Source of the DNA: Myxococcales bacterium
GTDB taxonomy: Bacteria > Myxococcota_A > Polyangia > Polyangiales > Houyiibacteriaceae
Length of the DNA stretch: 64,000 nt
Assembly (NCBI GenBank): GCA_029861865.1
Contig: JAOTYL010000002.1
Location: 62,001-126,000, forward strand
Direction of reading: 5' to 3'
Of the stretch, positions 1-9,150 are shown one piece after another (the stretch's first letter is position 1; each line of letters begins with the position of its first letter). Below the pieces are notes generated by a model. That model was not told where the DNA came from. It made no database searches and was given only the letters and a program-made list of their open reading frames with translations. A program made the translations under genes and the position numbers.

Positions 1-493
1 GAAAAATGTTGTCGAGGTAGTCATCGCGTAGCCACTTGCGATCTTTTTCGCGAAGGGATTCGTAGGATGCGACCTGTACGCCAGCATCGGAAAGCCTCCG
101 TCGAAGCTCTACCCAGAGGGCCTGTTGCTCGACGGCCAGAGGTCGTATGACATCGTACGCCTCTGAGATCTGTTGAATCGGAGTGCGCCCATCCACGGTG
201 AGCTCGTGAACCCCGGCGGCCACCTGCTGCTTCAAACCTCCGACGCGCTTCATGAAGAACTCGTCGAGGATCGAGCCCGTGATCGCCAGAAACTTCACTC
301 TCTCGAGCAACGGGGTGCGCGTGTCTCGAGCCTCATGCAACACCCGCTTGACGAACTCGAGCCAAGTCAGCTCGCGGTTGAGGTAGTGTTCTGGCGAGTC
401 GAGGGCTACTTTGGGTAAAGGTCGACCGTCCTCGTCGGGAGCGGTCTTGGTTTTGGCTGGGTGGCCGTTGGTAGTGCCAGTGGGTGAGCTCAT
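1..493 (-). CDS. ppk1: Polyphosphate kinase 1, N-terminal part (runs off left edge)
   Basis: I translated the minus strand by hand: 164 codons are open from an ATG at 493 to the window edge. The protein has the PPK1 N-terminal domain signature, with YLNRELTWLEFVKRVLHEA near residue 38 and LLERVKFLAITGSILDEFF near residue 63. PPK1 polymerises the gamma-phosphate of ATP into polyphosphate; the catalytic His domains would lie beyond the edge. An in-frame ATG at 511 is an alternative start, but a TATAAT-like -10 box overlaps it at 510-515, which favours 493. The gene is divergent from the TetR gene at 613. Identity is confident; the start is not. Confidence 0.9.
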   Translation of the reverse strand, partial: MSSPTGTTNGHPAKTKTAPDEDGRPLPKVALDSPEHYLNRELTWLEFVKRVLHEARDTRTPLLERVKFLAITGSILDEFFMKRVGGLKQQVAAGVHELTVDGRTPIQQISEAYDVIRPLAVEQQALWVELRRRLSDAGVQVASYESLREKDRKWLRDDYLDNIF

Positions 494-612
494 GCTTGCT
501 GAACTTTTCATTATAGCCTGCTTTTTCAGTTACGAGCTAGGTCCCAAATTGCGCTCGTAGGGCAACCCCCGTAGGCTGGCCGCTCAGCCTTCGAAAAGGC
601 TGCCGCAGTCAC

Positions 613-1263
613 GTGCCTTCGAAAACCGAACCACTCACTCCGCGTCGGCGACCGAGCCAGGACCGCTCGAGAGACCGCGTGGAGCGCATCCTCGAGGCGA
701 CCGCGCAGCTGCTCGGCCAAATGCCGGTCGACAAAATCACGACGGCTGCGATCGCCGAGACTGCGAGTGTTCCGATCGGATCGATTTATCAGTACTTCCC
801 CAACAAGCTCGCCGTACTTGCCGACCTCGCGCGACGCGTCATGGAGAAAGTGGACTCGACGACGGCAAGCTTGATCGCCGAGGACTTTGGCGTTTTGCCC
901 TGGGATCAAGCGATCGATCGCGCGGTCGACGCAACCATCGAGGGCTACGCGCAGCAACCCGGTTACGTGCAGCTCCTCTTGAGCATTCGACCAACCCCCG
1001 AGTTCCGGGAAATCACCGACGAGTCGAACGACCGAGTCGCAGCGATGATGGCTGCTCACCCCGCATTGCAAGCGGTCATCCCGAGCGATCGAGTTGAGCT
1101 GGTCACCCGTGCTGCGATTAAAGCAGTCAATGCGCTACAAGACTGGGCGCTTTCGACGGATGACCCAAAGCTCGCCGCTCAGATCATCGACGAAATGAAG
1201 ACTTTGCTGAAGGGCTACCTGGCGGTCTACATGGGCGAGCCGGACTCTGGCCGCAAATCCTAA
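613..1263 (+). CDS. TetR/AcrR family transcriptional regulator
   Basis: This 216-residue protein has a TetR-type DNA-binding domain at residues 15-65. Its recognition helix region is IAETASVPIGSIYQYFPNK, the classic GSIYxYFxNK motif, followed by an all-helical ligand/dimerisation domain. The start is GTG. It is divergent from ppk1 and upstream of the beta-helix/cytochrome operon, so it could control either or itself. Two inverted repeats in the downstream gap (1295-1311 and 1352-1365) are candidate operators. The ligand cannot be inferred. Confidence 0.9.
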   Translation: MPSKTEPLTPRRRPSQDRSRDRVERILEATAQLLGQMPVDKITTAAIAETASVPIGSIYQYFPNKLAVLADLARRVMEKVDSTTASLIAEDFGVLPWDQAIDRAVDATIEGYAQQPGYVQLLLSIRPTPEFREITDESNDRVAAMMAAHPALQAVIPSDRVELVTRAAIKAVNALQDWALSTDDPKLAAQIIDEMKTLLKGYLAVYMGEPDSGRKS

Positions 1264-1294
1264 CAAAAGATAGGTGCTTACAAGAAGAGCAAAT

Positions 1295-1311
1295 AGTGAG
1301 CGATGCTCACT
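1295..1311. promoter_or_regulatory. Inverted repeat, TetR operator or terminator candidate
   Basis: AGTGAGC-GAT-GCTCACT is a perfect 7-bp inverted repeat with a 3-bp centre, starting 32 bp after the tetR stop. It resembles TetR-family operators in size and symmetry. It is also followed by TTTT, so it could be a weak terminator of the regulator gene. Confidence 0.4.
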
Positions 1312-1351
1312 TTTCAAACAGGACGGTTGGTGTTACATACCAGGGGTTCGT

Positions 1352-1365
1352 GTCACGTCCGTGAC
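1352..1365. promoter_or_regulatory. Inverted repeat GTCACG-TC-CGTGAC upstream of beta-helix operon
   Basis: This perfect 6-bp inverted repeat with a 2-bp centre ends 24 bp before the ATG at 1390 and just upstream of a GGAGGAG ribosome binding site. Its position suits an operator for the operon starting at 1390. No binding protein is identified by sequence. Confidence 0.3.
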
Positions 1366-1389
1366 GCACTCTCGAGGAGGAGCCCGAGC

Positions 1390-2952
1390 ATGATTTCAAG
1401 ATACCTTACGAGCGCGGTGCTGGCCGCATCGCTTCTGGCATTTGGCTGCGGTGATGACGAGGGCGGTACTGGAGGAGATGGTGCGACCGGCGGCACGGGT
1501 GGCGCGGGTGCTACGGGTGGCGCAGGCGGAAGCGGTGGAGTTGGTGGCGGTACAGGCGGAACCGGTGGCGGCGCAGGCGGTGCGGGTGGCACGGGTGGAA
1601 TGATCGCCCTGGTCGACTGCAATAACTTGCCGGACCTCACTGCGTACGCGGTTGAAAATGCTCCGCCCACGCCGGCCGGTGACTGTACCGGAGAGATCTT
1701 CATGCCCGGCCTGGACGACGGTGCACGCTTAAATATCCGTCTCGAGAACGCGAACCCCGGGGACACGATCTGCTTGGCGGAGGGCACCTACGAGATGGAA
1801 GTCACCGTGAGCATCACCCTGGTCTCCGGCCTGACACTCAAAGGCATTGCGGACTCGCCCGACAAGACGATTCTCAACTTCGGAGGTCCAGGCACGGGCC
1901 CGGGCATCAACGTGACCGTGGACAATGTCACTATCGAAAACCTCTGGGTCAAGAACACCGGAGCCAATGGCGTCGTACAAGACGGAACGACGGGGTCCCG
2001 TTTCATCAAGGTCCATGTCAGCTGGGAAAACAAGGACAACACCCAGAACGGCAGGTACGGCATTTATCCGACGAACTGCGAAAACACGACGGTTGAGTAT
2101 AGCCACGCTTCAGGTGCCAGCGATGCCGGTATTTACATCGGCAAATGCGGTTATGAGGACGACACAACCTCGGGCGGCGTCGTTCGTTACAACATTGCGG
2201 ATTCCAACGTGGCCGGCCTCGAGGTCGAAAACAGCCTGGATGTCATCGTGCACGACAATTTGATCGTCAACAACACGGGGGGATTGCTGGCCCTGCAACA
2301 GCCCATTTCGGAGACGAAGCTCTCCAACACCAATGTCGAGATGTACGACAACCGGGTCTGGTGCAACAACACCGAGAACTTCGCAACGTCAGGTGTCGTG
2401 CAGGTGATTCCCCCGGGCACGGGCGCGCTCGCCTATGGCGGCGACGGTGTAGACATCCACGACAACGACATTCAGAACAATGATACGGTCGGCGTCGCCA
2501 TCGTCAGCAACTTCCTTCTCTGTCAGCTCACGCAGTTCGAGGATGAACCAAGCGACTGCCCGCCCTACCCCGTGGGTTACGTCCCGTACTCGAAGAACGT
2601 TTACGTCCACGACAACTTCTTCGCGGGCAATGGAACGAACGCAGGGCCGCCTTTTGGTGACTTGTTCAACCTTCTCAACGTGGGAACACCGCAGAGCCCG
2701 CTCGAAGACATCGTCTGGTTTGGCAACATCGAGCCACCGGGCACCGAGGACCCAGGGATCTGCCTCGGCGCGAACAACACCGCAAGCTACCGTGACATCA
2801 CATCGAACGCCTGCCAGGCCGCATGCGACGGCATCGACCCGCCTCCAGGGAATCCAGATGCCGCGGCTCAATGCGACGTCGCGTTCGGCATTTGCTCCGC
2901 TGAGAACACCACGACCGAGACGACAGGTCGAGACTGCGATCCGTCTCGTTGA
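1390..2952 (+). CDS. Secreted beta-helix repeat lipoprotein (TIGR03805-like)
   Basis: I chose the ATG at 1390 because a strong GAGGAGG site lies just before it and a lipoprotein signal peptide with lipobox AFGC follows. After the Cys comes a Gly/Thr-rich linker of about 50 residues, then a right-handed beta-helix region with many short N/V/D repeats such as GVVRYNIADSNVAGLEVENS. The C-terminus is Cys-containing. The protein has 520 residues. Next to a TIGR03806-type diheme cytochrome this matches the beta-helix partner of that two-gene pair, whose function is unknown. It is probably anchored in the outer membrane facing the periplasm or surface. It is the first gene of a three-gene operon. 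Confidence 0.85.
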   Translation: MISRYLTSAVLAASLLAFGCGDDEGGTGGDGATGGTGGAGATGGAGGSGGVGGGTGGTGGGAGGAGGTGGMIALVDCNNLPDLTAYAVENAPPTPAGDCTGEIFMPGLDDGARLNIRLENANPGDTICLAEGTYEMEVTVSITLVSGLTLKGIADSPDKTILNFGGPGTGPGINVTVDNVTIENLWVKNTGANGVVQDGTTGSRFIKVHVSWENKDNTQNGRYGIYPTNCENTTVEYSHASGASDAGIYIGKCGYEDDTTSGGVVRYNIADSNVAGLEVENSLDVIVHDNLIVNNTGGLLALQQPISETKLSNTNVEMYDNRVWCNNTENFATSGVVQVIPPGTGALAYGGDGVDIHDNDIQNNDTVGVAIVSNFLLCQLTQFEDEPSDCPPYPVGYVPYSKNVYVHDNFFAGNGTNAGPPFGDLFNLLNVGTPQSPLEDIVWFGNIEPPGTEDPGICLGANNTASYRDITSNACQAACDGIDPPPGNPDAAAQCDVAFGICSAENTTTETTGRDCDPSR

Positions 2953-2981
2953 CCCCGACCTAGAAAGAAGGGAAGCGCGCC

Positions 2982-4328
2982 ATGAATCGAAAACTTAACT
3001 TGCCGTTCTTCCTCCTCATGGTCGCGGTGGGCTGCGGAAGCGGCGACTCCTCTGGTACGGGCGGTACCGGAGGCGCTGGAGGCGAAGGAGGAGCTTCGGG
3101 CACCGGGGGGAGCGGCGGCGCGGGCGCTTTCGGTGGCGACGGCGGCACCGGCGGCACGGCCGCCACCGGGGGTACTGGCGGGTCCGGAGGCGGCGAAGGC
3201 GGTGTCGGAGGAGGTGCCGTGGCTAGCACTTGTGGTAGCAGCGTGCCTGCGCGCCTGTCCGAGTGGGGCCTTTTTGACAACATTCGGGACCAGGTGCCCG
3301 CGGAAGGCGTCATTCCGTACGAGGTGACGTCGCCCCTGTTCAGCGACGGTGCGCTCAAGCGTCGCTTCGTCACGCTTCAAAAAGGCGGGACGATTACCTA
3401 CTCGAACGACACCACGAGATGGCAGAGCCCTGTGGGCACCATCTACGTCAAGACCTTTGCCTATCCTCCCAATGATCTGGAGAACCAAACGAAGGAGCAA
3501 CTGATCGAGACCCGCCTCCTCGAGCATGTGGCCGCCGAAGACGATCGCTTGGGCTGCAGCGGCGAAGCGTCCTGCTGGAACGTCCACGTCTACGTCTACA
3601 ACGAGGACATGACCGATGCGATCTGTCAGTCCGGCGGTGCTGTCGTCTCGGTGACCTACACCGACGACAAAGGTCAGCAGAAGGAGGTTCCCACCTATGC
3701 GGTTCCCACCAACGGTGCATGCCGCGATTGTCACGGACCCTTTCCCGACAGCAGGACACTGGGCCCATCGACCGGGATGTTCAACCGCGGCAACGACTAT
3801 GGCGGCACGATCGTCGACAACCAGATCGACCAGCTTTTCGACCTCGGCATGTTGGCGACGGTCGAACCACCACCCCAGCCTCCGCCCAAAGAAGAGCGGA
3901 CGACCTATGTCGACCCAATCCCGTATGCGGCTACCTGCCAGACCCCCGACTGCATCCATGACGCGGCGCGGTCTTGGTTCGACGCAAATTGCTCGCATTG
4001 TCATGCACCCGATGGCGAGTTCAAGGAGCAGGGTCTCTACTTGGACTATGCAAGCATGGACCCGACTAACCCCACCGACCTCGACTTCAGGAGCTGGGGG
4101 ATTTGCAAGACTCCAACCTCTGGGGGCTGTGGTTTCGGAGGGTACGATATCCTCGCAGGGGATCCGGACAATTCAATTCTCCTTTGCCGGATCGATCTGG
4201 TCGGCAGAGACCAGATGGCACCGGTCGGGCGTACGCTCATCGACGACGACGGAGTTGCGCTGATCCGCCAGTGGATCACCAACCTGCCAATCCTGTTCCC
4301 AGACATTCCCGTGCTGTGCACCAACTAG
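2982..4328 (+). CDS. Diheme c-type cytochrome lipoprotein (SO2930/TIGR03806-like)
   Basis: This 448-residue lipoprotein has lipobox VAVGC and a Gly-rich linker up to about residue 78. A globular domain beginning near STCGSSVPARLSEWGLF follows. Two heme c motifs are visible, CRDCH at 247-251 and CSHCH at 337-341. The layout fits the family that regularly accompanies the beta-helix lipoprotein encoded 29 bp upstream. A role in periplasmic or extracellular electron transfer is inferred from the hemes; the family's function is not established. A MauG-like peroxidase gene follows 8 bp downstream. Confidence 0.85.
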   Translation: MNRKLNLPFFLLMVAVGCGSGDSSGTGGTGGAGGEGGASGTGGSGGAGAFGGDGGTGGTAATGGTGGSGGGEGGVGGGAVASTCGSSVPARLSEWGLFDNIRDQVPAEGVIPYEVTSPLFSDGALKRRFVTLQKGGTITYSNDTTRWQSPVGTIYVKTFAYPPNDLENQTKEQLIETRLLEHVAAEDDRLGCSGEASCWNVHVYVYNEDMTDAICQSGGAVVSVTYTDDKGQQKEVPTYAVPTNGACRDCHGPFPDSRTLGPSTGMFNRGNDYGGTIVDNQIDQLFDLGMLATVEPPPQPPPKEERTTYVDPIPYAATCQTPDCIHDAARSWFDANCSHCHAPDGEFKEQGLYLDYASMDPTNPTDLDFRSWGICKTPTSGGCGFGGYDILAGDPDNSILLCRIDLVGRDQMAPVGRTLIDDDGVALIRQWITNLPILFPDIPVLCTN

Positions 4329-4336
4329 TCACCGTA

Positions 4337-5455
4337 TTGTACCGCATCGCGGCTCTCACTTTCGTGGTGTTCGTCGGTGCGTGCGGCGATTCGGAGGCGC
4401 CGGGAACACCGGCATTGGGAGCGGCGGGAACGCCGGGAATGGATGGAACCGGCGGGTCGGGGGGATCCCCGACGGAGGTCGCCTTGCCCTGGCCCTTGAC
4501 CGAATTCCCTGAGCTTCCGGACATCGCCAAGGACGTTCCGGAGGCACGGATCGAGCTTGGGCATCTCCTTTTCTTCGATCCGATCTTGTCGATCGACAAA
4601 CAAACCGCCTGCGTGACCTGCCACAGCGAGCAATGGGGTATGGGCGACGGGTTGGCGCGGGCGGTCGGTCACAGTGCAGGCCTTCTTGCCGGCCCGGGCC
4701 GTCGTGGCCCGAACAACCTTCGGCGCAACTCTCCGATTCTCTACAATCTCGTTTTTCGAGAGAGCCTGCTCTGGACGGGTGGAGCGGCCACACTGGAGGA
4801 ACAAGCGCTGATCCCTCTTTTCGCCTCAGATGAAATGAGTGCCGATCCGGATCAAGCCATCGCAGACCTGTCCGCCATTCCAGAATACGTGGACCGCTTT
4901 ACGGACGCGTTCCCCGAAGATCCTAGCGTCACGATCGAGAATTTGGCCTCGGCGCTGGCCGCGTACCAACGCACATTCATCTCCGACGGCTCGATATACG
5001 ACGCGTACGCCGCGGGTCGGCCTGAATTGATGACGGATGACGAGATTGAAGGAATGTTCCGTTTCGCTGAAATGGGATGCGACGGTTGCCACAGTCCCCC
5101 GCTCTTCGAGTCCGAAACGTTCGCAAATCGAAACGTGCCCGAGGTCGAGGGAATTGTCGACCATGGGCGTGAAGAATTCACAGGACTTGAACAAGACCGA
5201 GGCAAATTTCGCGCGGTCACGCTCCGGAATCTGAGGAACTCGGAGCCCTACTTCCACAATGGGACCGGGATAAAGATGGAAAACGCGGTTCGCCACGAGC
5301 TCGAGCAGAGTAGAATGCCGTTCACCGACGACGATGTTCGCCTGATCACTCTGTTCATCGACAAGACGCTCCGCGATGAGAGGCGCGAGGCGATCCGTCC
5401 TGCGAGCGTGCCCAGCGGCCTGCCGATTCCGGTCGACCCGCCTGGCAGCCGCTAG
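4337..5455 (+). CDS. MauG/cytochrome c peroxidase-like diheme lipoprotein
   Basis: The likely start is TTG at 4337, since it directly precedes a signal peptide with lipobox VGAC; no ATG or GTG fits better and the open frame extends upstream. The mature part carries two heme motifs, CVTCH at about residue 92 and CDGCH at about 248. It also has the LGHLLFFDP and SPILYNLVF segments typical of bacterial diheme peroxidases/MauG. Such proteins reduce H2O2 or oxidise partner proteins. Being third in the operon, it may act on or with the preceding cytochrome or beta-helix protein (inference). It overlaps the next, convergent gene by 4 bp. Confidence 0.85.
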   Translation: MYRIAALTFVVFVGACGDSEAPGTPALGAAGTPGMDGTGGSGGSPTEVALPWPLTEFPELPDIAKDVPEARIELGHLLFFDPILSIDKQTACVTCHSEQWGMGDGLARAVGHSAGLLAGPGRRGPNNLRRNSPILYNLVFRESLLWTGGAATLEEQALIPLFASDEMSADPDQAIADLSAIPEYVDRFTDAFPEDPSVTIENLASALAAYQRTFISDGSIYDAYAAGRPELMTDDEIEGMFRFAEMGCDGCHSPPLFESETFANRNVPEVEGIVDHGREEFTGLEQDRGKFRAVTLRNLRNSEPYFHNGTGIKMENAVRHELEQSRMPFTDDDVRLITLFIDKTLRDERREAIRPASVPSGLPIPVDPPGSR

Positions 5456-7122
5456 GGCTCGACCACCATCAACTGGCTCTCGGTCAGCGCAGCGTCGTCT
5501 TCGATTAAGTCCACACGTGAACCGGAGAAGCGCCGGGCCGCCGCCAACGCGCGCGCTCCCTTGTCCTGGTCGAGGCACCACTGGGCGTGTTCGACGAGGA
5601 GCGCGAGCTCGAGGGCGCGGCCTAGCGTCATCGCAAAACGCCTTGCGCCTGCTTCGAGCACGGGTCGGTTTTCGGTGGCGCTCTCGAGCCAGCGTCCGGC
5701 GTGCTCGACCGCGGAGCGAGCGCGGCGGGCGGCTTCTTGAAGACGTGCATCCTTCACCGAACCCAGCAGTCGCTTGATCTCTTCGACGTAGGCGCCCCAA
5801 ATCCCTTCTTGGCGAAGCACCTTCAGCGAGTCGAGCGACAAGACGTTGGTGGTGCCTTCCCAGATCGAAAGCACCTGCGCATCGGCGAGGAGCTGGGGAA
5901 GGCCGGTGTCGTTGACATAGCCGGCGCCCCCGAAACACTCGAGGGCTTCGGACGACACGCTGACCACCTGTTTGCCGGTGGTGAGCTTGGCCAGAGTCGT
6001 GATCAGGCGAAGCGCGAGCTCCTCCGACGGCGTTGCGACACGTGCTTCCGAGCGCCCCAAGAGATCCGCGACGCGAAATGCGAGCAAGAACGCCCCGTCC
6101 GCTTCGGCGACCATTTCCGCCAGCGTGTCGACGTGAAGCGGCATTTCGCTCAGAGGCTGCCCAAATACCTTCCGACGGCGCGCGTAGTCGATCGCGAGCG
6201 CGATCGGCCTTCGCATCCCATAGGCCGCGCCAATTGCGTTCCAAGTCCGGGTGATGTTGAGCATCGGCGTGATGTTACGAACCCCGTTCTCGAGACCCGC
6301 GACCGGGATTGCGGGAGTCCCCTGCAGCGTGAGCTCGGCGGTCGGAAGCTTTCGAGTGCCGAACTTGTCTTTGAGGCGGTTCAGCTGAATGTTTTTGAGT
6401 CGGCCATCCTCGTCGCGGAGCTCGAGATAGAACACGGCAAGGCCACGACCACCAGGGGGGTTGCCTTCCGGCCTAGCGAGCGTGATCGCCATTTCCGACG
6501 TGGTCGCCGATGTAAACCACTTCGTTCCGTACAAACGCCAGGTATCTCCATCAAGACGGGCGACCGTCTCGGTTTGGTTGACGTCTGAGCCACCGATGCG
6601 CTCGGTCATCCACTGGCCCGACGTCCACATCGATGCAGGGTCTCGCGAAAGAAGTCGCGGCAAGGCATGGTCGATGAGCTCCTGGTTCTTCGAATCGAGC
6701 AGCGTGCGTGCTGCGCCATCGGTCATCGCCAATGGGCACGAGTAGGTGTCCATCGATGCCTGTACGAGATAGTTCATCGCGTGCTGATGCGTGCGCGCAT
6801 GCGGTCCCAGCGCCGAGTCATAACCAGCCGCCACCAACCCGTACTCCGCCGAGATCACCTGCGCGCGTTTCCAAACCGATGTGACCTCGATGCGATCGAC
6901 CCGATGACCCCAAGCGTCCCACTCGATGTGGCGCGGCTCGTTCACCCGGTCCTCGAGGGACGCGCGATAGAGCTCCCCGCCACTCAGCTCCCCGAGTGCG
7001 CGGTACTCGGGCTCAAACCGCTTGAGCAGGTCTCTCGGGAGTGATCGCTCGAGGTGTTCTTTCAGGAGCGGATCAGAATCGTATTGATTTCCGAGGGTTG
7101 GCGGATCTTGGTAGAAGTCCAT
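5452..7122 (-). CDS. AidB-like acyl-CoA dehydrogenase
   Basis: This 556-residue flavoenzyme is larger than typical 380-400 residue acyl-CoA dehydrogenases and has the AidB-type N-terminal extension (HIEWDAWGHRVDRIEV). It shows the FAD-binding segments MTERIGGSDV and KWFTSATTSEMA, and the catalytic Glu motif SIWEGTTNVL. AidB-like members oxidise acyl-CoAs and some protect DNA from alkylation; which applies here is unknown. It is divergent from nadE with a 72-bp gap. Confidence 0.88.
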   Translation of the reverse strand: MDFYQDPPTLGNQYDSDPLLKEHLERSLPRDLLKRFEPEYRALGELSGGELYRASLEDRVNEPRHIEWDAWGHRVDRIEVTSVWKRAQVISAEYGLVAAGYDSALGPHARTHQHAMNYLVQASMDTYSCPLAMTDGAARTLLDSKNQELIDHALPRLLSRDPASMWTSGQWMTERIGGSDVNQTETVARLDGDTWRLYGTKWFTSATTSEMAITLARPEGNPPGGRGLAVFYLELRDEDGRLKNIQLNRLKDKFGTRKLPTAELTLQGTPAIPVAGLENGVRNITPMLNITRTWNAIGAAYGMRRPIALAIDYARRRKVFGQPLSEMPLHVDTLAEMVAEADGAFLLAFRVADLLGRSEARVATPSEELALRLITTLAKLTTGKQVVSVSSEALECFGGAGYVNDTGLPQLLADAQVLSIWEGTTNVLSLDSLKVLRQEGIWGAYVEEIKRLLGSVKDARLQEAARRARSAVEHAGRWLESATENRPVLEAGARRFAMTLGRALELALLVEHAQWCLDQDKGARALAAARRFSGSRVDLIEDDAALTESQLMVVEP

Positions 7123-7194
7123 GTTACGGATGATAGCAGTGTCTGCAGATCATTGAAACCTCCGAGATCCGGTCGTAAGTGCTAGAGATCCCGC

Positions 7195-9150
7195 ATGATC
7201 CCGATCAAGGCCGCGACCGCGTCACTGAATCAGACGCCCCTCGATTGGGCCGGCAACCAGAGCCGGATCGAGGAGGTCCTGCGAAAGGCCCGCGCCGAAG
7301 AGGTGTCGCTCCTCCTCTTGCCGGAGCTCTGCATCACCGGGTACGGCTGCGAGGACGCGTTCCTCGGAACCGATGTCGCTGCAAGGGCTTGGTCGATGTT
7401 GATGGCGCTCGTGCCGCAAACGAAGGGAATGGTGGTAAGCATCGGCTTGCCAGTTCGCCGACGGGGTGGGTTGTACAACACCGCCTGCCTCGTCGCCGAC
7501 CAACGCATCAGAGGCTTCGCTGCCAAAGAACATCTAGCGGGGGAAGGCCTCCACTACGAGCCGCGCTGGTTCAAGTCGTGGCCGAACCACAAGGTGGTGA
7601 CGTTGGAACACGAGGGCCAGAGCTATCCGTTTGGCGACGTGTTCTTCGACTTCGAAGGCGTGCGTATCGGGTTCGAGATTTGCGAAGATGCGTGGGTCGC
7701 CCAGCGCCGTGGCGCCTTCGACGGTCATGCCATGGACATCATCTTAAACCCGAGCGCCAGCCACTTTGCATTTGGCAAGCACGAAGTTCGCGAGCGTCTC
7801 GTGCTCGAAGGCTCCCGTTCGATGGCGGTCACGTACCTGTACGCGAACTTGCTCGGCAACGAAGCTGGTCGAGTCATTTACGACGGCGGCTGCTACATCG
7901 CGCAAAACGGGAAAATGCTGGCCGGCTCGCCTCGGCTCACCTTCGACGATTGGGTGCTGACGACCGCGACGGTCGATGTCGACGCATCGAGGACCGAGCA
8001 GGTGCGCACGACGAGCTTTGAGGCCGACAGCACGGACCCGGGCGAGAAGCGAGTCACCGTCGATTTCGCGTTTCCCAAGGCGAAAATGCAGCGAACGACG
8101 CCCTCGGTAGCGCCATGGGAGACCAGCAAGAGCCACAAAGAAGAAGAGTTCGTGAGGGCGATCACGCTCGCCCTGTTCGATTACCTCCGAAAGAGCCATT
8201 CGCGCGGCTTCGTTCTCAGCATCAGCGGCGGGGCCGACTCGGCTGCGGCCGCATGTTTGGTTGCCTTGATGGTCGACCGGGCGCTCGCTGCGCTCGGAAA
8301 CGACGTCGTTGCGCGCAAGCTCGGATGCGAGCCTCAACCGAGCGCTCGGCAGTGGGTGAGCAAGTTGCTCTGCTGTGCCTACCAGAGAACCGACAACAGC
8401 ACCGAGGTCACTAGGGACGCCGCGGCTGGTATCGCCAATGCGTTGGGCGCTACGTTCTACTTGCTCGACGTGCAGAAGATCGTGGATGACTATGTAAGCC
8501 TGATCTCCGAGGCGACGGGCCGCACGCTGACATGGGAAGACGACGACATCACCCTGCAAAACATCCAGGCCAGGGCGAGAGCACCGAGTGTTTGGATGCT
8601 TGCAAACCTGCGCGGGGCGCTTCTCCTCTCGACGAGCAATCGTTCGGAAGCGGCTGTGGGCTATGCCACGATGGATGGCGACACGGCAGGGGGCCTCAGC
8701 CCAATCGCAGGGATCGACAAGGCGTTTCTAAGACATTGGCTCAGGTGGCTCGAGACCGAGGGCCCCATGGACATGGAACCGATTCCCGAACTTCGCGCCA
8801 TCAACGAGCAGACCCCCACTGCAGAGCTCCGCCCCAAAGACAAACATCAAACCGATGAAGAAGACCTGATGCCCTACCCGGTGCTCGACTTCATCGAACG
8901 ACTCGCGATCGGCGACAAGCTCCCACCCGCTGACTGCCTCGCAATGCTGCAGAGCGAGTTCACAGACTACGACGAGGAGGCTCTTCGCACCTGGGTTAAA
9001 CGGTTTTTTCGGTTGTGGTCGCGAAACCAGTGGAAGCGAGAGCGGTACGCGCCGTCCTTTCACGTCGACGACAAGAACCTCGACCCCAAGACTTGGTGTC
9101 GGTTTCCGATCCTCTCTGGCGGGTTCGAACGCGAGCTCTCAGAGCTTTGA
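7195..9150 (+). CDS. nadE: Glutamine-dependent NAD+ synthetase
   Basis: This 651-residue two-domain enzyme makes NAD+ from deamido-NAD+ using glutamine and ATP. The N-terminal nitrilase-type glutaminase has the expected triad: Glu44 in LLPELCITGYG, Lys111 in AAKEHL and Cys163 in EICEDAW. The C-terminal synthetase has the P-loop SISGGADSAAAACL near residue 342 and STSNRSEAAVGYATMDGD. Length and domain order match the long NadE type. It ends overlapping the convergent hydrolase gene by 12 bp. Confidence 0.96.
   Translation: MIPIKAATASLNQTPLDWAGNQSRIEEVLRKARAEEVSLLLLPELCITGYGCEDAFLGTDVAARAWSMLMALVPQTKGMVVSIGLPVRRRGGLYNTACLVADQRIRGFAAKEHLAGEGLHYEPRWFKSWPNHKVVTLEHEGQSYPFGDVFFDFEGVRIGFEICEDAWVAQRRGAFDGHAMDIILNPSASHFAFGKHEVRERLVLEGSRSMAVTYLYANLLGNEAGRVIYDGGCYIAQNGKMLAGSPRLTFDDWVLTTATVDVDASRTEQVRTTSFEADSTDPGEKRVTVDFAFPKAKMQRTTPSVAPWETSKSHKEEEFVRAITLALFDYLRKSHSRGFVLSISGGADSAAAACLVALMVDRALAALGNDVVARKLGCEPQPSARQWVSKLLCCAYQRTDNSTEVTRDAAAGIANALGATFYLLDVQKIVDDYVSLISEATGRTLTWEDDDITLQNIQARARAPSVWMLANLRGALLLSTSNRSEAAVGYATMDGDTAGGLSPIAGIDKAFLRHWLRWLETEGPMDMEPIPELRAINEQTPTAELRPKDKHQTDEEDLMPYPVLDFIERLAIGDKLPPADCLAMLQSEFTDYDEEALRTWVKRFFRLWSRNQWKRERYAPSFHVDDKNLDPKTWCRFPILSGGFERELSEL

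Noticed and set aside
1470-1600. Gly-codon repeats in the beta-helix lipoprotein gene as a DNA satellite
   Set aside because: They are in frame, encode a Gly/Thr linker after a lipobox, and recur in other lipoproteins, so they are protein-level linkers.
2868-4004. Long minus-strand ORF (378 codons) opposite the diheme cytochrome gene
   Set aside because: The plus strand carries heme motifs and a lipobox there; the antisense frame has no domain and arises from high GC codon bias.
4826-6244. Long minus-strand ORF (472 codons)
   Set aside because: It is Arg-rich without motifs and spans two real genes (peroxidase and acyl-CoA dehydrogenase) in other frames.
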